Source of the DNA: Rhizobium acidisoli
GTDB taxonomy: Bacteria > Pseudomonadota > Alphaproteobacteria > Rhizobiales > Rhizobiaceae
DNA: 64,000 nt
NCBI RefSeq assembly: GCF_002531755.2
Contig: NZ_CP035002.1
Location: forward strand, 434,001-498,000
Direction of reading: 5' to 3'
Made by a program: the position numbers and the translations under genes. The first letter of the stretch is position 1, and the number at the start of each line of letters is the position of its first letter. This document shows positions 58,487 to 64,000 of this stretch, in pieces. The notes below the pieces were generated by a model. It searched no databases. It saw nothing but the letters and a program-made list of their open reading frames with translations, and had not been told where the DNA came from.

Positions 58487-58931
58487 GCCTTGTCTATTCC
58501 CTTTGATCTTCTGGCACAGCCAACTCGTCGGCGAACGAGGCTGCCAGACATCGCGTGACTGGGTGACGCCCGGCCACTCCGGCTGCTGAAAAAAGCGCGG
58601 CGCCATTCCACGCGAATGGGTAGCGCCTGCCGCGAGAAGCGTGATTGACAAGCCGTCTTCATGATCGGCCGTGAGCCTTTCCGTATCTTCACGTCGCCGA
58701 AGATTCCTGAATTGCTGCTCACCCTCTGCACAAAATCTGCAATCCGGCGCGGCATGTTTCCGCCATGAGCACGAACGACATCCAGCCCCGCGACCCATCC
58801 CCAACTTTGCCGGAACGCCTGCGCAATGACGGGTGGTGGCTTGTACAGGAGCCTCAAGACTCGCCTGCCGCGGCGAGGTTGAGAACCAGGCTCATCGTGA
58901 TCGAAACGCAGCATTCGCAAGAGGAGCAGCA
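58487..58931. other. Intergenic region with a doubtful small frame
   Basis: These 445 bases lie between the small gene and the DUF4173 gene. A 62-codon plus-strand frame at 58765-58953 overlaps the DUF4173 start by 22 bases; its composition is protein-like but no Shine-Dalgarno sequence precedes it, so I do not call it. No other element was recognised. Confidence 0.4.
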
Positions 58932-60476
58932 ATGGATACAGCCAATACTTTGACAGAACCGATGCCAATCAGACGCGGCAGCGGCCGAACTATCGCGCTG
59001 CTTGCGCTGGTGGGATTTGCTGATTTTCTGGTTTTTGGCCAGGAACTCGGGATAAACCTCTTCCTTTTTGCGCTCGCCGTCTTCGCGGGCATTCTGCTTT
59101 CGGCGAGGAGGAGACCTCGGCTTTCGAGGGCGGCGTTCCTGCTCAGCCTTTCGATTCTGGCGTCGGCGCCCCTGGTCGAATCGCCTTCGCTGACGGGCGT
59201 TGGCCTTTGCCTCGGCGCGCTAATGTCGGTTGCGCTCATCAGCGCCAGGCTCTTCCCCCGCCGCCTGTCCGCCCTGCCCCTCGTATTCTTCCGTTTCGCC
59301 CTCGTCATTCCCCTGCGGCTTGCCGAAGATATCAGGAAGTCTCTTGCGACGCCGGGGAAACGTTTCTCTTTCACTATGGTCCGACAGGGCGTCGGCCTCT
59401 GGATCATGCCGCTCATCCTTGCGGCGGTCTTCGTATCCCTTTTTGCAACGGCAAACCCGCTTATCGAAATCGCGCTGCGCAGTATTGATTTTGCCGTTCT
59501 GCTGCAGTTTCTCGATCTTTGGCGGATCGGCTTCTGGATGATAACAGCCGTTGTCGTCTGGGCGATGTTGCGACCGCGCCTGAAGCGTCGCGCCAAGAGG
59601 CCGCCGACCGGCCGGCCGTTCATGATCGTGCCCACCAGGAATGCGCCGTTCGGTCATGCCTCGCTGCTGCGGTCGCTCATCCTGTTCAACGCGATCTTTG
59701 CCGTGCAGACGCTTCTCGATCTCGTCTATCTCTGGGGCGGCGCAGATCTGCCCGAGCACATGAGCCATGCCGAATATGCCCATCGCGGCGCCTATCCGCT
59801 GATTGTCACAGCGCTTCTTGCCGCAGCTTTCGTCCTCGTCGCCATGCGGCGCGGCGGGCCTGGTGATCATAGCGCGCTGATCCGCGGCCTCGTTCATGCC
59901 TGGATCGGCCAGAATGTCCTGCTCTGCCTTTCCTCGATGCTGCGGCTTGGGCTTTATGTGGAGGTCTATTCGCTGACCGAACTGCGTGTCGCCGCCGGTC
60001 TCTGGATGGGTATCGTCGCCATCGGCCTTGTCTTGATCCTGCTGCGCATTCTGCTCAACCGATCCAATGAGTGGCTGGTCGCTGCGAACCTCGTCTCCCT
60101 CCTTACGGTTCTCTACATCAGTTCCTTCGTCGATTTCCCGGCTTTCATCGCTCGTTTCAATGTCGCCCACAGTCAGGAGATCAGCCAGGAAGGTCCGCCG
60201 CTCGACCTTTCTTATCTCTCCTCGCTCGGTCCCTCCGTCATTCCGGCGTTCGATCTCTATCTCCAGATGCTGCCGAGCGACCTGATCGACCAAAGGAGCA
60301 AAGCGGTGACAGCTCGCTTTTACCTCGTCAGGGATTTTGAGATGCAGCCGCGCGACTGGCGGAGCTGGACCTTTCGGTCTGCACGGCTGGAGACCTATCT
60401 TCTGTCTCCTGCAGCCATTGCAAGAGAGAACGAGAACGATGACAACAAGCAGGACCAACTAACACAGGACCGCTGA
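58932..60476 (+). CDS. DUF4173 family membrane protein
   Basis: The ATG at 58932 follows GAGGAG. The 514-residue protein has about eleven hydrophobic segments: SGRTIALLALVGFADFLVFG near residue 22, GLWIMPLILAAVFVSLFAT near residue 150 and VAAGLWMGIVAIGLVLILLRILL near residue 360. A conserved-looking loop ADLPEHMSHAEYAHRGAYPLIV lies near residue 275. The last 120 residues contain a periplasm-like soluble part. This pattern matches DUF4173/DUF4153 proteins, of unknown function, which often precede a two-component system. Its stop overlaps the response regulator start (TGATG). Confidence 0.82.
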   Translation: MDTANTLTEPMPIRRGSGRTIALLALVGFADFLVFGQELGINLFLFALAVFAGILLSARRRPRLSRAAFLLSLSILASAPLVESPSLTGVGLCLGALMSVALISARLFPRRLSALPLVFFRFALVIPLRLAEDIRKSLATPGKRFSFTMVRQGVGLWIMPLILAAVFVSLFATANPLIEIALRSIDFAVLLQFLDLWRIGFWMITAVVVWAMLRPRLKRRAKRPPTGRPFMIVPTRNAPFGHASLLRSLILFNAIFAVQTLLDLVYLWGGADLPEHMSHAEYAHRGAYPLIVTALLAAAFVLVAMRRGGPGDHSALIRGLVHAWIGQNVLLCLSSMLRLGLYVEVYSLTELRVAAGLWMGIVAIGLVLILLRILLNRSNEWLVAANLVSLLTVLYISSFVDFPAFIARFNVAHSQEISQEGPPLDLSYLSSLGPSVIPAFDLYLQMLPSDLIDQRSKAVTARFYLVRDFEMQPRDWRSWTFRSARLETYLLSPAAIARENENDDNKQDQLTQDR

Positions 60477-61180
60477 TGGCGCCCCGCATTCTTGTCGTCG
60501 ATGACGAACCTCACATCCGCGACGTGATCTGTTTCGCTCTTGAGCGTGCCGGTCTGATATCGACGGCCGTTCGCAATGGCACCGAGGCGATGGCGGCCTT
60601 CCGCCGCGGCAACATCGATCTGATCATTCTCGATATCGGCATGCCTGATATGGATGGTCTCGATGTCTGCCGCCAGATCCGCAAGACATCGGGATTGCCG
60701 ATCCTGTTTCTTTCCGCGCGCGATGAGGAGATCGACAAGGTGCTGGGTTTGGAAATCGGCGGGGATGATTATGTCACCAAGCCGTTCAGCCCGCGCGAAC
60801 TCGTCGCCAGGGTCAAGGCGATCCTGAAGCGCAGCGGCAACGAAGCGGAGCCTGAGAGGCGCCGCGCCATCTTTGTCGCCGGCGAACTCAGCCTGGATCG
60901 CCAAGGCAGGACGGTCATGTTCGGCGACAGCGCCATTTCGATGACGGTGCTCGAGTTCGCCATCCTGGACGCGCTGTTGTCACGCCCCGACATGGTCTTC
61001 AGCCGCGAACGGCTGATGGAGGCGGACTATGGCGCCGGAACCTATGTCGCCGACCGCACGATCGACAGCCATATCCGCAACATCAGGGCCAAGTTCCTGG
61101 CGGCCGGCGGCCAGGGGATCATCGCGACGGTTCACGGCATCGGCTTCAAACTCGGCAGTGAAAGCGGGAGGAAGGCCTGA
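60476..61180 (+). CDS. OmpR-family response regulator
   Basis: A 234-residue protein with an N-terminal receiver domain (ILVVDDEPHIRDVI with D9, D10 and E11, phosphorylation site D53 in ILDIGMPDMDG, K102 in VTKPFSP) and a C-terminal winged helix (ADRTIDSHIRNIRAKF, IATVHGIGFKLG). It is like CreB/OmpR. Its gene overlaps the DUF4173 stop upstream and the histidine kinase remnant downstream. With the kinase broken, phosphorylation would have to come from another kinase or from acetyl phosphate. Confidence 0.93.
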   Translation: MAPRILVVDDEPHIRDVICFALERAGLISTAVRNGTEAMAAFRRGNIDLIILDIGMPDMDGLDVCRQIRKTSGLPILFLSARDEEIDKVLGLEIGGDDYVTKPFSPRELVARVKAILKRSGNEAEPERRRAIFVAGELSLDRQGRTVMFGDSAISMTVLEFAILDALLSRPDMVFSRERLMEADYGAGTYVADRTIDSHIRNIRAKFLAAGGQGIIATVHGIGFKLGSESGRKA

Positions 61181-61797
61181 TGCCGGCACCGAAAGTCAGG
61201 ACGAAATGGCGCCCGACGCTGGCGCTGATCGTCTATGTCGTTGCACCCCGAATGGCCGTCAGCGGCGATTTCAGTTCGTGGGAGACATGGGCGGCGAATG
61301 AGCCGACATATTCTGTGCGATCGACCTACTTCTCGCCGTCATGGCGCTGCCGATCCTGATCGTCATCTGGTTTCGCGCCGTGGAAGTGAATTCGAACCGG
61401 ATGGCGCCGGCGGAAATCGTCGCTCTCGCGGTTGTCGCCATGCTGACGCTCGCTATTGCCTATGTGCTGACGCGTACCATCACCGGCCCGATCGACGCCT
61501 TGATCGCCCGCACGGAAGAGATCGCCCGCGGCGGCAAGGGAGCAATCCGGCCGCTTGAAAGCTATGGAACGCGCGAGATCGCCGTGTTGTCGCAAAGCTT
61601 CCTTGATCTCGCCGGAAAACCCCGAGGCAAATCGGCAACGTATCTTTCAGCCGTTCTTTTCAACCCGCCGCGAACAAGGCGGCACCGGCATGGGTCTCGG
61701 CATCGTTCGCGCCATGCTGAGCGCCCATGGCGCTACGATCCGCCTGCTGCAGACGGCCGGCGCAGGCGCCGAGTTCGAAATCACCATACCCGTGTAA
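61180..61797 (+). pseudogene. Histidine kinase remnant (frameshifted, core deleted)
   Basis: The ATG at 61180 overlaps the response regulator stop, as kinase genes usually do. Reading frames change at least twice. The first frame (61180-61361) gives KVRTKWRPTLALIVYVV. The second (about 61310-61640) holds a membrane segment, FRAVEVNSNRMAPAEIVALAVV, and a HAMP-like region ending SFLDLAGK. The first frame returns near 61620-61797 and holds the end of the ATPase domain (FQPFFSTRREQGGTGMGLGIVRAM). The dimerisation domain with its phospho-accepting histidine and the N-box are missing. The gene is almost certainly dead. Confidence 0.85.
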
Positions 61798-61877
61798 TTC
61801 TCTTATGATTGGGGAATCCCACGTCGAGTTAGAGACCTTCCGGGTCTGATGCTGACGCAGGCTCGTAAGCAAGCGGA

Positions 61878-62477
61878 TCAGTCGTGCGGTTTTATTGCCG
61901 TCAACGCCGCCTGCGCGATGATATCTGCAATGCGTGCGGACAGCGCCGGGTCGGACACGGCGCGCGCAAGGGTGACGCCGCCGCTCAGCATGGCGAGAAG
62001 CAGGATCGCCTGATCTTCCCGGCTTGCTTCGGATCGGCCCTCCATCTTGTGCTCCGGCAGGCCGGCGGCGACTTCTTCGACGAGGCGTTTGATCTCAGCC
62101 GTGTAGGCGCTTCGCGTTTCATCATCCGCGCGCATCACGTCGGGCGAAAGGCTCGGCAGTGCACAGCTCTCGCCTAAATCGCAGGTTCTTTTATAGCCGA
62201 GATAGTAGCCGACGAACGTCGGCAGCCAGTCTTTCGGCTGATTGGTCTTCAGCGCGGCGATTCCTTGCCGCAGTTCTTCGAGCCCCTCCAGCACGGCTGT
62301 ACGAAAGGCTTCGGCCTTCGATTTGAAATGTCCGTAGAAGGCGCCGTTCGTCACGCCGGCGGCCTTCGTCAGCGCGTCGATTCCGGCGCCGCCATAACCG
62401 TCCTTGCGGAAGATCTGGCCCGCGGCCGTAATGACGCGAGCCCGGGTTTCCAGTTTGTGTTCGGCGCTGTAACGCAT
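61878..62477 (-). CDS. TetR/AcrR-family transcriptional regulator
   Basis: This 199-residue protein has a TetR HTH (ARVITAAGQIFRKDGYGGAGIDALTKAAGVTNGAFYGHFKSKAEAF, about residues 12-58) and an all-helical ligand domain. The C-terminal half reads LPSLSPDVMRADDETRSAYTAEIKRL, like the AcrR group that senses small hydrophobic compounds. It is divergent from the tautomerase-like gene at 62597 and probably represses both through the repeats at 62493-62559. Confidence 0.92.
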   Translation of the reverse strand: MRYSAEHKLETRARVITAAGQIFRKDGYGGAGIDALTKAAGVTNGAFYGHFKSKAEAFRTAVLEGLEELRQGIAALKTNQPKDWLPTFVGYYLGYKRTCDLGESCALPSLSPDVMRADDETRSAYTAEIKRLVEEVAAGLPEHKMEGRSEASREDQAILLLAMLSGGVTLARAVSDPALSARIADIIAQAALTAIKPHD

Positions 62478-62492
62478 GAAAACCTCATTTAG

Positions 62493-62559
62493 AGAGTGAT
62501 CGCTCTTTATTGCTTGCTAAGAGAGTGACCGGTGTGTATCCATAAAGAGTGATCGGTAT
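62493..62559. promoter_or_regulatory. Three operator-like repeats between TetR and tautomerase genes
   Basis: The motif AGAGTGATCGCTCT (62493-62506) recurs as AGAGTGACCGGTGT (62522-62535) and AGAGTGATCGGTAT (62546-62559). The first copy is close to palindromic. This is a likely TetR-binding region; binding is inferred. Confidence 0.55.
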
Positions 62560-62596
62560 ATCAGAAGCGGTCACGATTCAAAGAGGGAGATATTCG

Positions 62597-63025
62597 ATGC
62601 CTATCACACTCACCGTGCCGGAAGGCCTGCTCTCGCCGGAGGCCCAGGCGCGAGCCTTTGCCGGATTGACGGACGCCTTGCTTGATGTCGCCGGGTTGAC
62701 CGGCAACGCTTTCATGACCGCCAATGTCATCGGCACCATCAACGTGCTGCCGCGCGAGCACGTGCTGGCGGCCGGAAAGCCGATCGCAGCGGCGTTCGTC
62801 GAACTTAAATTGCCGGAGGTCGCGCTGGCGAGCGCTGAAGCGAAGCAGGCCTTCATCGAAAAAGCGGCCGATGTCGTCGAGCAGGCTGCCGAAGGCCGGC
62901 TCAAGCGCGAGCATATATGGTCGAACATCGTCTATGCCCCCGAGGGTGCCTGGGGAATAGCCGGCGACAGCTACAGCAATGCCGACTTCGTCGGCGCCAT
63001 CCAGGGCGCGGCCGCCGCGTCGTAA
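62597..63025 (+). CDS. Tautomerase-like protein (MIF/4-oxalocrotonate tautomerase superfamily)
   Basis: The ATG at 62597 follows GAGGGAGA, so the mature protein begins with proline (PITLTVPEGLLSPEAQARAFAGL), the hallmark of tautomerases that use Pro-1. The 142-residue chain is longer than a 4-OT monomer and matches the single-chain relatives with two beta-alpha-beta units (KLPEVALASAEAKQAFIEKAADVVEQA). The substrate is unknown. It is under probable TetR control and sits next to a VOC protein gene. Confidence 0.78.
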   Translation: MPITLTVPEGLLSPEAQARAFAGLTDALLDVAGLTGNAFMTANVIGTINVLPREHVLAAGKPIAAAFVELKLPEVALASAEAKQAFIEKAADVVEQAAEGRLKREHIWSNIVYAPEGAWGIAGDSYSNADFVGAIQGAAAAS

Positions 63026-63102
63026 CGATTGCGGCGTATCTGCGAAACCTCAGACCTGACACAGCAATGCGCCGCCATCCGGCGGCGCGACGGAGCCAGC
63101 CC

Positions 63103-63498
63103 ATGCAGCTTGCCAACTATCTGTTCTTTTCCAACGGCTGCGAGGAGGCGCTCGCCTTTTATGCCGAATGCGGGCTTGGCCGCGTCACGCTATTGAAGCG
63201 CCATGGCGCAGATGGAATGCCCGTTGCCAGTAAAGCCATGCGGGGCAAGGTGATGCATGCGCGTTTCGAAGGACCCGGCATTCTGTTCTTCGCCTCCGAC
63301 AATCACGATGCCGAGCCGATGCGAGGCTCCGCCCATATGCTGATCATGGATGACCGCGACAGGACCGAGGGGCTTTTCGCCCGACTGGCTGAAGGCGGGA
63401 GGATAACGACGCCGCTGGCGGTCCAGCCATGGGGGAGCTATTACGGCAAGCTCACCGATCGTTTTGGCGTCCAGTGGATGCTCGATTGTCTCGCGTGA
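63103..63498 (+). CDS. VOC-superfamily protein (PhnB/glyoxalase-like)
   Basis: The ATG at 63103 follows CGGAG. The 131-residue protein has the YjdN/PhnB features: QLANYLFFSNGCEEALAFYAECGL at the N-terminus, KVMHARFEGPGILFFASD near residue 48 and WGSYYGKLTDRFGVQWMLDC at the C-terminus. Many such proteins are metal-binding but lack a known reaction. It lies 78 bases after the tautomerase-like gene, on the same strand, and may be co-transcribed. Confidence 0.88.
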   Translation: MQLANYLFFSNGCEEALAFYAECGLGRVTLLKRHGADGMPVASKAMRGKVMHARFEGPGILFFASDNHDAEPMRGSAHMLIMDDRDRTEGLFARLAEGGRITTPLAVQPWGSYYGKLTDRFGVQWMLDCLA

Positions 63499-63540
63499 GC
63501 ATAGGCAGCGGCGGGCGCCCTCGCGCTCAGTGTCCGCTCA

Positions 63541-64000
63541 TCACCGCGTGGTATAGCCGCCATCGGTGACAAGCACTTCACCGGTCACGTAGCTTGCCGC
63601 CGCCGAGCAGAGAAACAGGGCAGCACTGGCCACCTCCTCCGGCTGCCCGACGCGTCCCATCGGGGTCATGCCGCGCCAGATCGGGAACCAGTCGGGATTA
63701 TCGATGCCGCCGCGCGACAGATCGGTCTCGATATAGCCGGGGGCGATGGCGTTGACGCGGATATTCTCGGCGGCGACTTCGCTCGCCAGGCTCTTGGTCA
63801 TCATATGAACCGCCGCCTTGGAGGAGTTGTAGGCGACCTGGTTCTGCGGAATGTTGGAGACGATGCCCGAAATCGAGCCGATATTGAGGATCACGCCCCT
63901 GCCCTCGCGCCGCATGGGAGCGAGTGCCGCGCGGCAGGCGCGGAAGACGGCGTCGACATTGACGGTCATGATCTCGCGCCAGATCGCATCGGAGAATTCG
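63541..64000 (-). CDS. SDR-family oxidoreductase, 5' part outside the window
   Basis: The frame stays open to the window end, so the N-terminal Rossmann motif is missing. The visible 153 residues include the NVDAVF helix, ILNIGSISG with the catalytic serine, AYNSSKAAV with tyrosine and lysine, [14 protein letters not shown] and the C-terminal [32 protein letters not shown]. This is a classical SDR of the FabG-like group. It lies 42 bases downstream of the convergent VOC gene. Confidence 0.92.
   Translation of the reverse strand, partial: EFSDAIWREIMTVNVDAVFRACRAALAPMRREGRGVILNIGSISGIVSNIPQNQVAYNSSKAAVHMMTKSLASEVAAENIRVNAIAPGYIETDLSRGGIDNPDWFPIWRGMTPMGRVGQPEEVASAALFLCSAAASYVTGEVLVTDGGYTTR

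Noticed and set aside
58765..58953. 62-codon frame overlapping the DUF4173 start
   Set aside because: No ribosome binding site; overlap with a well-supported start. Kept only as a note in the intergenic entry.

Overview
The window comes from a fast-growing alphaproteobacterium, most likely Rhizobium of the leguminosarum/etli group. The evidence is the GC-rich coding style, the density of ABC uptake operons typical of rhizobial replicons, several GTG/TTG starts with strong Shine-Dalgarno sequences, and a two-domain cadherin-like protein of the Rap type known from R. leguminosarum. No rRNA, tRNA, CRISPR array, insertion sequence or prophage was recognised. The mixture of catabolic operons, toxin-antitoxin pairs and housekeeping genes (rpsU, ppk2) suggests a chromosome or a large stable plasmid.

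Layout. 1-2.5 kb: the 3' part of a CLC chloride channel gene with CBS domains, then a Phd/VapC pair. 2.5-6.6 kb: a minus-strand sulfonate/taurine-type ABC transporter with a flavin monooxygenase, probably for scavenging organosulfur or organonitrogen compounds. 7.1-16.3 kb: a divergent IclR regulator and an eight-gene plus-strand operon (CUT2 ABC transporter, amidohydrolase, D-serine dehydratase/D-threonine aldolase-like PLP enzyme, RidA, zinc deacylase). 16.3-27 kb: a minus-strand operon with another CUT2 transporter (one ATPase, two permeases, one binding protein), two Gfo/Idh/MocA oxidoreductases, two AP-endonuclease-2-type TIM barrels and one unknown TIM-barrel-like protein, with a divergent LacI regulator.

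27-39 kb: a nitrogen/amino-acid block with an RraA-type aldolase, a polar amino acid ABC transporter, an SDR dehydrogenase, a NAC-like LysR regulator, an aminotransferase, and a tightly overlapped operon of PxpA-, PxpC- and PxpB-like proteins with biotin carboxylase and two BCCP-like proteins. One BCCP-like protein has lost the biotinylated lysine. I read this as a split urea-carboxylase-like biotin enzyme of unknown substrate.

39-44.4 kb: an accessory patch with a three-gene minus-strand cassette (a gluzincin metalloprotease-like protein plus two orphans), a class III adenylate cyclase with TPRs, and a second Phd/VapC pair with a clear palindromic operator. 44.4-52.6 kb: a LacI-controlled CUT1 sugar transporter with a TIM-barrel isomerase and a GMC oxidoreductase. 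52.7-56.2 kb: PPK2, an aldo/keto reductase with a divergent LysR regulator, and a general-stress flavin-binding protein. 56.2-58.5 kb: rpsU flanked by small proteins, then the Rap-like adhesin. 58.9-61.8 kb: a DUF4173 membrane protein, an OmpR-type response regulator, and a badly decayed histidine kinase that should be its partner. 61.9-64 kb: TetR with three operator-like repeats, a tautomerase-like protein, a VOC protein and the 3' part of an SDR gene.

Best candidates for something new are the split biotin carboxylase operon with its lysine-less BCCP, the metalloprotease cassette at 39.2-41.5 kb, and the IclR-controlled PLP-enzyme/RidA/deacylase pathway. All functions are read from sequence motifs recalled from memory; no database search was run.
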